Shown here: positions 29,323-41,181 of the stretch, in pieces | Position numbering within the stretch: position 1 is the stretch's first letter | Layout of the letters: each line of letters starts with the position of its first letter | Origin: Pantoea agglomerans NBRC 102470 | GTDB lineage: Bacteria > Pseudomonadota > Gammaproteobacteria > Enterobacterales > Enterobacteriaceae | Length of the DNA stretch: 64,000 nt | Assembly (NCBI RefSeq): GCF_001598475.1 | Contig: NZ_BCZA01000003.1 | Location: 372,001 to 436,000 of the forward strand | Direction: 5' to 3' | Made by a program: the position numbers and the translations under genes | The notes under the pieces: model-generated | Databases searched by the model: none | Told to the model about the DNA's origin: nothing | Seen by the model: only the letters and a program-made list of their open reading frames with translations

Positions 29323-29574
29323 TTACTGGCGAGGATGGCGGAGTAACTTTTCGATGTAATTGCGCAGCAGTTGCGCATTTTCATCTCCGGCATCGGCCAC
29401 ATTGTCTATTGCGGTTTCAATACTGGTGGTTATAGCCAGATGTTGTTGCGGCTCCAGCTTGCGAACCAGTGCGGTAACAACAATCTCCAGCGCTTCGATT
29501 TGCGCCATCTGCCCTTTGGCTGTCGCCTCTTTTTCAGCCAGCTTTACCAGCAATTCAGCAATCAGATTTTTCAT
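29323..29574 (-). CDS. iraP: Anti-adapter protein IraP
   Basis: 83 aa (E. coli 86). Starts MKNLIAELLVKLAEKEATAK and ends LRNYIEKLLRHPRQ, both nearly identical to E. coli IraP, with an intervening coiled coil. IraP blocks the adaptor RssB and so stabilises the sigma factor RpoS during phosphate starvation. Fits the phosphate theme of the window (phoBR, psiF, phoE). Confidence 0.93.
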   Translation of the reverse strand: MKNLIAELLVKLAEKEATAKGQMAQIEALEIVVTALVRKLEPQQHLAITTSIETAIDNVADAGDENAQLLRNYIEKLLRHPRQ

Positions 29575-29690
29575 GCTGTTATCTCAGCGGTGGAGAAAAG
29601 CTGAAATTATCACCACGCTGGTTAAAAAAACAGAGGGTAACCGCTACTTTTTTCAGTGAGTTAGCCCGCATTCCTCACCGTCTGCTCAGA

Positions 29691-29769
29691 CGATTTCGGC
29701 TAACCTTGCGAGCGAAACGTTTTCCCTGCAATCAACGCTATGGTTAAACGTTTCGCCCGCCCGAAATCG
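29691..29769. repeat. Nested inverted repeat
   Basis: Outer arms CGATTTCGG (29691-29699) and CCGAAATCG (29761-29769) enclose inner arms GCGAAACGTT (29712-29721) and AACGTTTCGC (29747-29756). It could be a transcript end for the adjacent lipoprotein gene, which reads leftward, or a short intergenic repeat. Confidence 0.6.
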
Positions 29770-29778
29770 GTCTTTCGC

Positions 29779-29922
29779 TTAGCGAGGATCGACAAATCCG
29801 CGGCCTGGTCCGCCGCCGTGTCCGCCCCAGCCACCGCCGCCGCCGCCTGGAGGCGGGAAAATACATCCGCTTAATGCAGTAACCAATGCCACAACGGCAG
29901 CCAGCTTAAAGATTCGTACCAT
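29779..29922 (-). CDS. Small glycine-rich lipoprotein
   Basis: 47 aa from the ATG at 29920-29922, preceded by TGAGGT at good spacing. A lipoprotein signal ends at LSGC (Cys20), followed by IFPPP and a run of glycines with W and H. The longer upstream frame adds a non-signal extension and is rejected. Family not recognised; it looks like an envelope stress-type microlipoprotein. Confidence 0.65.
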   Translation of the reverse strand: MVRIFKLAAVVALVTALSGCIFPPPGGGGGGWGGHGGGPGRGFVDPR

Positions 29923-30031
29923 ATCTACCTCAGGGTGATGAAATCGGGCTGAGTGTATGGAGCCACCTGCATGGCGACAAGTGAGATTCTTCCGCATCCG
30001 GCGACTATTCATCTTTGCTGACCAGACTTAA

Positions 30032-34469
<4,438 letters not shown>

Positions 34470-34903
34470 GAGCAGATATTTTAAAGAGAGGGAATGTTCA
34501 GTCTAACGCGGCTATTCTCAGCGTGACCGACAAAACATGGCACAAATGGCAAAAGACCGGTTTCCTCTTTGATTCAGCGCAATCACCGGCGCAAATTTTC
34601 CAGCCCACCGGGTTTTTAGCGCGAAGCACGCGGGCGATGGTCTGGCCAGACCCGATCTCCCTCAATCCGGCCCGTCAATATAGAAAAATATGTCATTCTG
34701 TTACTGACAACTCTTCACCCCGCTTCTATGTTTAAAAAACCGCCAGCCGCGGCGGTATAGCAATCTTTTTAATCGGCGCGACATCCTCCGCAAAAAACGG
34801 TGCAGACCGTCCGGCTACGCTGAGGCGAACCAGCTTATTTCATGGTTATACGCCCTTATGCTCAGGTGTAAGGGAGGGAGTCTTGTTTTAGCGGAGGTGG
34901 GTA
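34470..34903. other. Intergenic region with palindrome and hairpins
   Basis: 434 bases without a recognised gene. It contains a perfect 14-base palindrome GGTCTGGCCAGACC (34639-34652) and a minus-strand intrinsic terminator (34733-34757), so something short may be transcribed leftward from around 34760-34900, or the MdtG-like gene has a long attenuated leader. A strong GGAGG site precedes the next plus-strand gene. Confidence 0.45.
34733..34757 (-). terminator. Minus-strand intrinsic terminator in an intergenic region
   Basis: Read leftward: ACCGCC, 6-base loop, GGCGGT, then TTTTT. No gene on the minus strand precedes it closely, so it would end either a small RNA or a leader transcript ahead of the MdtG-like gene. 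Confidence 0.55.
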
Positions 34904-35155
34904 ATGAGAGTACAACCTGACAGCGCCAGCCGTGCTATCAGCGACTATTTTAACAGCCCGGACTGGCGAATACCGCCTGAGTCCGATCTGCTGGCGGTGA
35001 TTCTGCGTGAAATAATGGAAGCGGGAGAACCCGCCACCAATAAAGCCCTTATTGCGCGGGTTATCGATAAACTGGAAGTAGAGGGCGACGAGACGCAGTT
35101 GCAGCGTTATCGCACCCTGCTGGCGCAGTTGATCGACACGCAGCCGGAGGCGTAA
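34904..35155 (+). CDS. YmgB/AriR-family biofilm and acid-resistance regulator
   Basis: 83 aa all-helical protein resembling E. coli AriR (YmgB): a short N-terminus, SDYF, E-x-LL-x-VILREIMEAGEPATNKALIARVI, then a final helix. AriR-family proteins act as connectors or regulators in biofilm and acid stress. Preceded by AGCGGAGGTGGGTA, a strong ribosome site. Family assignment rests on pattern likeness, not an alignment. Confidence 0.7.
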   Translation: MRVQPDSASRAISDYFNSPDWRIPPESDLLAVILREIMEAGEPATNKALIARVIDKLEVEGDETQLQRYRTLLAQLIDTQPEA

Positions 35156-35164
35156 ACCCACCAC

Positions 35165-35485
35165 CTACTTCACCCAGCGCAATTTATCCGCTTCGCTGAT
35201 GCTGGCTCGTCCGCTGCTGCGCTGAAACAGGCACAGCTCCCGTCCACGCTTATTTTTCATCTGCGGCTGGGGATAACGTCCCTCCAGCAACAGTGCGCTG
35301 TAGCCCGTATTGTCGTCATACTCGATCGCCTCGCCCAGCACCTTTACTTTGCTCAGATGACTGGCGTTAATGCAGGCCTGCACCATCACCTGACGGCTCT
35401 TTTGCCAGGCCTCTTCACTGGAAGCCTGCGCCAGTGTGCTGCTGAGTAACAATGCGGGCAGAAGTGCCCCGATTATGCGTTTCAT
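35165..35485 (-). CDS. Small secreted protein of unknown function
   Basis: 106 aa with a clear signal peptide (MKRIIGALLPALLLSSTLAQA) and a mature domain with two cysteines. Family not recognised. It converges on the AriR-like gene with a 9-base gap. The start follows CAGGAGCAGAG. Confidence 0.7.
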   Translation of the reverse strand: MKRIIGALLPALLLSSTLAQASSEEAWQKSRQVMVQACINASHLSKVKVLGEAIEYDDNTGYSALLLEGRYPQPQMKNKRGRELCLFQRSSGRASISEADKLRWVK

Positions 35486-35640
35486 CTTCTCTGCTCCTGT
35501 TACGGCCTGAAGCCGCTAAAAAAATTCCCGCCGGGGCGGGAATAAACAAGACGAGCACTATCTATTGTGTGACGAGGAAGTTTCTTAAACGCGCTGCTAT
35601 CCTCGCCTGCCGTTATGACAAACCTATGACATCTTTGCCG

Positions 35641-35937
35641 TTAACCACAATAAACTGAGCTGATATTGCCATTTTTGTCAGCCAGGAAGTTCAGCCGGTT
35701 AAGGTTGAAGTCCATGGTGACGGCAGAATTATAGGGAATGGCGCGGACCTTCTGTTCGAAGTGCTGACCCTGCAGCGCGGTTAACGGTTTACCGACATAA
35801 TTCTGAAACTGAGAGGCACCACAGCGGTCAGCTTCGGGATCCTGCGCCACACTGGCGGTATCGGGCTTAGAGGCAGATTGACAGGCGGTTAATGCAAACA
35901 GCCCCATTACCAGCAGCCCTTTTCCATAAAATTTCAC
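35641..35937 (-). CDS. Inhibitor I78-family lipoprotein
   Basis: 98 aa, starting at a GTG (35935-35937) with AGGAG eight bases upstream. This start gives a lipoprotein signal ending LTAC; an ATG-initiated longer frame adds 47 unrelated residues. The mature part matches the I78 peptidase-inhibitor pattern: CGAS near the start, VGKPLTALQ, VTMDFNLNRLNF and the final YCG. I78 members inhibit serine proteases, and outer-membrane or periplasmic protection is plausible here. Confidence 0.8.
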   Translation of the reverse strand: MKFYGKGLLVMGLFALTACQSASKPDTASVAQDPEADRCGASQFQNYVGKPLTALQGQHFEQKVRAIPYNSAVTMDFNLNRLNFLADKNGNISSVYCG

Positions 35938-36116
35938 GTTTATTCTCCTGTTGGACGTGTAAAACCCTGCCCCAAGAGTAGCAAAGCGTACCTGCTGACC
36001 TGAACCCCTAAAAAGTAAAGTTGTTACAGCAGCATTAAACGGGTCGCGGCACAGGTCATTTTTTAAGATTAATCGCACTCATTGCCTAAAAAAAGCACAG
36101 CGGACCACTACAATAT

Positions 36117-36130
36117 TAAGAATAGTCTTA
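36117..36130 (+). promoter_or_regulatory. TAAGA-N4-TCTTA palindrome upstream of a microprotein
   Basis: TAAGAATAGTCTTA matches the RcsB/RcsAB box consensus (TAAGAATATTCCTA) at 12 of 14 positions and is itself a perfect 5-bp inverted repeat. TACAAT at 36109-36114 could be a -10. It is 15 bases ahead of the 22-aa gene's start. Confidence 0.45.
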
Positions 36131-36144
36131 GCCCTGAGGAGGTC

Positions 36145-36213
36145 ATGATGGAACTGATTATTTTTGTCGTCTGCGCAATGCTGATGACCGCCGTGGCGGT
36201 TAAAGTCCGTTAA
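36145..36213 (+). CDS. 22-aa hydrophobic microprotein
   Basis: An ATG-ATG start preceded by GAGGAGG at ideal spacing encodes MMELIIFVVCAMLMTAVAVKVR then TAA. The whole peptide is one transmembrane helix with a short basic end. The stop overlaps the convergent stop of the GGDEF-EAL gene by 4 bases. Too short for usual gene finders; the evidence is the very strong ribosome site and the helix-like composition. Function unknown. Confidence 0.55.
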   Translation: MMELIIFVVCAMLMTAVAVKVR

Positions 36214-38813
36214 ACGGGTTCAGCCTGGTTCTGCGCGGTTCTTTCCAGAAGCGTACTGAATGCAGCCAGCGGCATCGGTCGACCGAGGAAGTAGCCTTGC
36301 CCCTCTTCGCACGAGAGCTGTTTTAGCTGGTTCAGTTGCGCTTCTGTCTCAATCCCCTCAGCCGTAATTGTCAGGGCAAAGGCGCGTGCCAGCGCAATAA
36401 TCCCCGCGACCACCGATTGTGCCTGCTGCGACTCCGGGAAATCTTTCATCCAGGAGCGATCGATCTTCAGCCCATTAAACGGGAAGGTCTTCAGGTAGCC
36501 CAGGGCCGCATAGCCGGTGCCGAAATCATCAACGGTTAACCTTACCCCGAGTGACCGTAAACCCTGCATCACCTCCAGCGCATGCTGCGGATGTTCAAAG
36601 GTCACGTTCTCCGTGATCTCCAGCTCCAGCCGGGTAGCCGGCAGGCCACTTTTCGCCAGCACATCTGCAACCCGCTGCACTAAATCGCTGGTGCGGAACT
36701 CCATGGGCGAAATATTAACCGAAACATAGCGATCGCCCCCCCATCCCAGCGCATCCTCACATGCGCGCATCAGCACCCAGTCGCTGATGGTGGCGATGAG
36801 ACCGCTCTCTTCCGCCAGCGGAATAAAGTGATCGGGGGTAATCCACTCATCCGGCGCAATCTGCCAGCGAATCAGCGCCTCGGCACCTGCCAGCTGCCCC
36901 GTCAGCAGTTGATAGCGGGGCTGGTAGTGCAGGCGAAATTCATTGTTCTTCAGCGCTTTCTCAATCCGCCGCGCCATTTCACGCTTATCCTCACGCTGAC
37001 TGGCCATCTCATTGGCATACCAGACCCACTGATTGCGTCCCGCTTCACGTGCTTCATTCAGGGCGATATCCGCCATGTGCAGCAGCGCTTCCGGATGGCT
37101 GGCATCCTGCGGTACACAGGCAATCCCCATGCTGACGGTGAGATAGTGGACATGCTGGCCGGTGCTGATGGGCTGCTGAACCTCGTGCACCAGCTGTGCG
37201 CAACGCTGATCGACCCGCTCACGGTTCGTTTCACGCAATACCAGCACAAACTCATCGCCACTCAGCCGCGCCACCAGCTCCTGCGGGCCGATACAGCGCT
37301 TCAGACGCTGCGCTATCTGGCTCAGCACTTCATCGCCCGCCGCATGGCCCCAGGTTTCATTAATCGGCCTGAACTGATCGAGATCGAGGGTAATCAGCGT
37401 CAGCGGCGCAGCGCCATCAGGCAGCTCTAGGTGTAGCGTCAGAAACTCCTGCAGCTGTACGCGGTTCGACAGGCCGGTTAAGACGTCGTGACGCGACAAA
37501 AAATGAATGCGCGCCTCGGCTTCCATGCTCTGAGTGATGTCCGACACCGTGCCGCGAAACCCGATACGTCGCGCCTCATGCCAGATTGTTTTCGCGACCA
37601 GCTGGCCGATACGGCGGTTGCCGTGCGCCGACATAAACTGACAGCGCAGTGGCATCTGTTGCCCTTCCTCCTCCTGACGCTGCAGCCAGGCGACCAGCGA
37701 ATGGCTGGGATGCGTCAGCAGGTGATCGATGTGACGGCCCAGCCAGTGTGTAATATCGTGGCCGGTCACGGTTTGAAAGCGCGCTGAGAGGTAGATGAGG
37801 CGGCCCTCTTCATCCGTTTCCCAGATCCAGTCTGACGCTGCCTCAGCGAGATCGCGAAACCGCGCTTCGCTGTTGGCCAGCTCCTGCTGACTGATCGCCA
37901 GCAGGGCAAAGCGCCGGTCAGAAAGAATCGCATTAGAGAGCGCATGGCGGCTGACGCGATGGGTGATTATGCCAATGATGATCGCCATGAGCATCAGTAG
38001 TGGTAACAGAAACCAGACCAGGCCCATGCCAGGCATCTTTGGCGTCCAGCGCAGCACAATCAGATCGCCGCCGGGTAACGGTTGCACCATCCGCGGTTCA
38101 CGCAGGGCATCCCCTGCACTGACGGGCAGGCGCAGTTCGCGCACATCCAGCGTGGCGCCCAGCGCCTGTAATTTGGCAGGGGTGAACAGATTCACAAACA
38201 CCATGACTGACGCTGGCCCCGCTATCGGCGGCATATTCGTCAGTTTGCCGCTGCCGATGGGGGCGGCAACCACAATGGCGGGCAGATGATTAATCAGCGC
38301 ATCACGGGTTATCGCCGCGTCGTTGCGCTGACGTGCCGCCGCAATCAGCGCTGGAGCCTCTTTTCCCAGCCAGGCTTCCAGCGGCGTATCCACCAGTTGC
38401 CCATTAATGACGCTGTACGTGGTGTGACCGTTGCCGTCGACCACGAATACGCCCTCATAGTGATACTCTTCGTAGAGGCCCGGACCAAAGTTCTCTTCGT
38501 CATAAGCCCAGACTTTGTTGACCCTGACATGGAGATTGCGCCAGGCTTCGCCCCAGAACGCATAATCCCGGATATCCGTGACCATCGCCTCCTGACGATT
38601 TTTCCACGCCTGCTGCATCAGCAACTGGTCATGCTCAACCGATACGCTGTTTTGCCGCTGCGCAATCGTCAGCACCATCAGCATCGAGAGCACCAGCACG
38701 CCAAACAGCAGCAGCGAAAGCGTGCGCAGGCTGCGCCGCGTAAAGCGGACAGTGCGGTCTTCAGCGGCATGACTGAATGGAGGCGAGGGTGGCGCCGGAG
38801 GGTTAGAAGTCAT
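36210..38813 (-). CDS. Membrane GGDEF-EAL cyclic-di-GMP enzyme with CHASE4 and PAS domains
   Basis: 867 aa. An N-terminal membrane helix (about 28-50), a periplasmic CHASE4-like sensor (about 50-260), a second helix (about 265-285), a PAS domain (about 315-430), then GGDEF and EAL domains. The cyclase active site reads SGDEF at 518-522 instead of GGDEF, so cyclase activity is doubtful. The phosphodiesterase motif EALIR starts at E645, and the DDFGTGYAAL loop is intact, so it should degrade cyclic-di-GMP. Likely a sensor controlling motility or biofilm. Confidence 0.9.
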   Translation of the reverse strand: MTSNPPAPPSPPFSHAAEDRTVRFTRRSLRTLSLLLFGVLVLSMLMVLTIAQRQNSVSVEHDQLLMQQAWKNRQEAMVTDIRDYAFWGEAWRNLHVRVNKVWAYDEENFGPGLYEEYHYEGVFVVDGNGHTTYSVINGQLVDTPLEAWLGKEAPALIAAARQRNDAAITRDALINHLPAIVVAAPIGSGKLTNMPPIAGPASVMVFVNLFTPAKLQALGATLDVRELRLPVSAGDALREPRMVQPLPGGDLIVLRWTPKMPGMGLVWFLLPLLMLMAIIIGIITHRVSRHALSNAILSDRRFALLAISQQELANSEARFRDLAEAASDWIWETDEEGRLIYLSARFQTVTGHDITHWLGRHIDHLLTHPSHSLVAWLQRQEEEGQQMPLRCQFMSAHGNRRIGQLVAKTIWHEARRIGFRGTVSDITQSMEAEARIHFLSRHDVLTGLSNRVQLQEFLTLHLELPDGAAPLTLITLDLDQFRPINETWGHAAGDEVLSQIAQRLKRCIGPQELVARLSGDEFVLVLRETNRERVDQRCAQLVHEVQQPISTGQHVHYLTVSMGIACVPQDASHPEALLHMADIALNEAREAGRNQWVWYANEMASQREDKREMARRIEKALKNNEFRLHYQPRYQLLTGQLAGAEALIRWQIAPDEWITPDHFIPLAEESGLIATISDWVLMRACEDALGWGGDRYVSVNISPMEFRTSDLVQRVADVLAKSGLPATRLELEITENVTFEHPQHALEVMQGLRSLGVRLTVDDFGTGYAALGYLKTFPFNGLKIDRSWMKDFPESQQAQSVVAGIIALARAFALTITAEGIETEAQLNQLKQLSCEEGQGYFLGRPMPLAAFSTLLERTAQNQAEPV

Positions 38814-39026
38814 TAAGAGTGCTCACTACACAGTCAGAGTTTGAGATGACGGGCCTGCAATACAACATGCAGTGCTGACCAGATTAGTTTCCTCAGTTAT
38901 CGGCTCACGCGCGCGGGTGTTTAGTCTGCGGTAAACATTTTGCGCTTAAATATTGTGTTACAGGCTGACTCGACAGCGATCTGGTGCATTGCTACTATGC
39001 GCTAACCTTCGCTGGCAGAGTCGCCT

Positions 39027-39677
39027 ATGAATACCAATTCCGACAGAGTGACACTGACGCTGTTCTACGTCGGCAGCTTTGTGGTCTATTACCTGGTTAC
39101 TATGCTGATCACGCTGTTCCCTAATTACAGCGTGCTGCGTAATGACGGCCTGCTGGTGCCGGTGCTCTGCCTGTTTGAATTTGCTGTTATCTATCCGCTT
39201 TACCGCTTTTACTGCCAGCGCCGTACAGACCTGCCGCTGGGTGAACTCTGCACCCTGCAAACTCTGCTGTTTACTGGCGCGCTATTTGTTCTGATGGCCG
39301 CACAGATGCAGTTCATGCAGCCGGAAGGATGGCTGGTGATGCAGGCCCAGCAGGGACGTAATTCGCTGCTGATCCTGCTGCTCACCGCCGTGCTGCTCGC
39401 ACCGGTGTTTGAAGAGGTGCTGTTCCGCGGTTTTCTGTTGCAGGGCTTTCTGCTGTGGGCGCCACGGAGCCGCTTTGCCTGTATGCTGCTGACCTCACTG
39501 CTGTTTGCGGTGATGCATACGCAGTATGTGCACTGGCAGACCCTTATCGCCCTGACGCTGTTTTCGCTACTGCTCTGTTACGCCCGGCTGCGGAGTAACA
39601 GTCTGGCGCTGCCCATCTTCCTGCACACGCTGAATAACCTGATTGCGCTGCTGCCCGCCTGGTATTTCGCAGGCTAG
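39027..39677 (+). CDS. CPBP-family intramembrane protease
   Basis: 216 aa with about six membrane helices and the CPBP (CAAX-protease/Abi) motifs: FEEVLFRGFLLQG, a later FAVMHTQYVHW, and HTLNNL. Members are Rce1-like glutamate proteases acting in the membrane; bacterial substrates are mostly unknown, some confer bacteriocin immunity. It stands alone between non-coding stretches. Confidence 0.88.
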   Translation: MNTNSDRVTLTLFYVGSFVVYYLVTMLITLFPNYSVLRNDGLLVPVLCLFEFAVIYPLYRFYCQRRTDLPLGELCTLQTLLFTGALFVLMAAQMQFMQPEGWLVMQAQQGRNSLLILLLTAVLLAPVFEEVLFRGFLLQGFLLWAPRSRFACMLLTSLLFAVMHTQYVHWQTLIALTLFSLLLCYARLRSNSLALPIFLHTLNNLIALLPAWYFAG

Positions 39678-39849
39678 CGCCAGGCCCGCCCCTTCTGACA
39701 CACCTTACAGGCCGCCGCATCACACCCTGGCTGGCGGACCATAGCTCACACTGACAATGCCGCCCCGGCACCTTTGTCTATACTGGATGTTAAAAAGGGA
39801 TAAAAAGCACCACAGTCCGGACCACCAGACCGTGTAAAGGAGAGGATCT

Positions 39850-40020
39850 ATGTTGATAGGATTTGTGTTGTTAGTGAGCGCATGCGGCTACGATGCCTGC
39901 GAGGCGCTGCCGGTATCAGAGCGCATCTATCCGACGAAGGTCGACTGTGAAACGATGGCGAACCGCATTCATAAAGTCAGACCGAATGTGGTACTGCTGT
40001 GCGGCGAAGTACATCGCTAA
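39850..40020 (+). CDS. 56-aa small exported or lipoprotein-like protein
   Basis: The ATG at 39850 follows AAAGGAGAGG. The peptide starts MLIGFVLLVSACGYDACEAL, has four further cysteines or charged segments, and ends LLCGEVHR. It resembles the short YebW/DUF1482-like envelope proteins in layout only. LVSAC could be a lipobox. No function known. Confidence 0.6.
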   Translation: MLIGFVLLVSACGYDACEALPVSERIYPTKVDCETMANRIHKVRPNVVLLCGEVHR

Positions 40021-40119
40021 TTCAGGGCCAGGTTCAATAAAGCAGGGCTGTAACGTTGCAAGCTGACGCTTTAGCGTACAAAATATAAGCTGTTGTTAAC
40101 CATTATCGTTGTGAATCCC

Positions 40120-40350
40120 ATGAAAACATCACGCCCCCGTCGTCCTGGTGGACGCTGGGTTTACTATCTTTTGTATGATGGCATTCTGTGGCCCTGCCCC
40201 GTCCGTTGGGAGTGGGAGAGCAGCTATGGCGGCTGGCTGCCATTTTACTACACGCCAACCTTTGAGTTTGTGGTGGGCGATCCGCGCAAGGCTTATCGCA
40301 TTGCGCGCAGCGATGTGCGGGCTAAAAGGCGCGAGGATGCCTTTGTCTGA
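40120..40350 (+). CDS. Hypothetical aromatic-rich small protein
   Basis: 76 aa from the ATG at 40120 (MKTSRPRRPGGRWVYYLLYDGI), rich in Trp and Tyr in the middle and basic at both ends. An in-frame TTG at 40093 would extend it by 9 residues. The ribosome site is weak. Family not recognised. Confidence 0.5.
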   Translation: MKTSRPRRPGGRWVYYLLYDGILWPCPVRWEWESSYGGWLPFYYTPTFEFVVGDPRKAYRIARSDVRAKRREDAFV

Positions 40351-40356
40351 GCGCGT

Positions 40357-40461
40357 TTATCGCCACGGCAGCCATGAGGCAGTAAGCAGATAGTGAACCG
40401 CTTCCAGCACAATAATCACCATTAATAATATGCCCAGCGTGTGGCGGCCAATCCCCTTCAT
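40357..40461 (-). CDS. 34-aa small membrane protein
   Basis: Encodes MKGIGRHTLGILLMVIIVLE followed by AVHYLLTASWLPWR. One transmembrane helix. It starts 4 bases after the stop of the YniD homologue and has no ribosome site of its own, so translation is probably coupled. Not recognised as a known family. Confidence 0.5.
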   Translation of the reverse strand: MKGIGRHTLGILLMVIIVLEAVHYLLTASWLPWR

Positions 40462-40465
40462 CTGT

Positions 40466-40573
40466 TCAGGCCCAGATCATGGCAGCCCAGCGAATCAGCA
40501 GCAGCGCGCCACAGATGCACAACAGAACCAGCACCATCTTCCAGTACTTTTTGGCTGCCCGGTATCTCGTCAC
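40466..40573 (-). CDS. yniD: Small membrane protein YniD
   Basis: 35 aa from a GTG (40571-40573) with AGAGGA nine bases upstream. After a basic start (MTRYRAAKKYWKM) comes VLVLLCICGALLLIRWAAMIWA, which I recall as matching E. coli YniD (KKHWKM..., AICGAMLLLRWAAMIW) closely. A single-helix inner-membrane protein of unknown function. Followed by another small membrane gene. Confidence 0.75.
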   Translation of the reverse strand: MTRYRAAKKYWKMVLVLLCICGALLLIRWAAMIWA

Positions 40574-40600
40574 CTCAGTTTCCTCTGGTCAGAAAGCGAA

Positions 40601-40620
40601 GATGCGCCAGAAGGCGCATC
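40601..40620. repeat. Perfect hairpin in the yniD leader
   Basis: GATGCGCC-AGAA-GGCGCATC, an 8-bp stem with a tetraloop, lies 28-47 bases upstream of the yniD start. It could be part of a 5' leader or the end of the convergent transcript; there is no T tract either side. Confidence 0.5.
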
Positions 40621-40694
40621 TGTTCCGGTCAGCAACAGGACCGGTGAGGCATAGCATAACGCCCGGGCCGCCAAAAGGCGACCCGTTACCGGCA

Positions 40695-41123
40695 TCAGTT
40701 GTTCAGGGTGTAATCCAGCGTAATTTCCGCGTTCAGTACCTGAGAAACCGGGCAGCCCGCTTTGGCTTTATTGATGATCTCGTCGAAGGTCGACTCATCA
40801 ATGCCTGGCAGAGAGATGGTGCTGGTCAGTGCCACTTTGGTAATAGCAAAGCCATCGCCTTTTTTGTCCAGCGACACGTCGGCCGTGGTATCAATGCTTT
40901 CCGGCGGATGACCCGCGTTGCCCAGCATCAGCGACAGCGCCATAGAGAAACAGGCTGCATGCGCTGCACCAATCAGTTCTTCCGGGTTGGTGCCTTTGGC
41001 GCCTTCAAAACGGGTGTTAAAGCCATAAGGCTGCTGGCTCAGCACGCCGCTCTCGGTGCTGACGGTGCCTTTGCCTTTGATATCGCCTTCCCAATGCGCC
41101 GAACCTTTCTTATGAATGGTCAT
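40695..41123 (-). CDS. osmC: Peroxiredoxin OsmC
   Basis: 142 aa, reducing organic hydroperoxides. From the ATG at 41121-41123 (MTIHKKGSAHWEGDIKGKG) it is nearly identical to E. coli OsmC. Catalytic cysteines C58 (AAHAACFSMAL) and C124 (AKAGCPVSQ) are present. The longer frame upstream is not used. RpoS/osmotic control is known for the family. Confidence 0.97.
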   Translation of the reverse strand: MTIHKKGSAHWEGDIKGKGTVSTESGVLSQQPYGFNTRFEGAKGTNPEELIGAAHAACFSMALSLMLGNAGHPPESIDTTADVSLDKKGDGFAITKVALTSTISLPGIDESTFDEIINKAKAGCPVSQVLNAEITLDYTLNN

Positions 41124-41181
41124 GTCGTTCCTCCTGTTGGTAAAGAAGCTAAGTATAGACAATACATTCATTTTCGCAGGC

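Noticed and set aside
34523-34735. 70-codon plus-strand frame upstream of the AriR-like gene
   Set aside because: No ribosome site and it runs through the palindrome and hairpin region.
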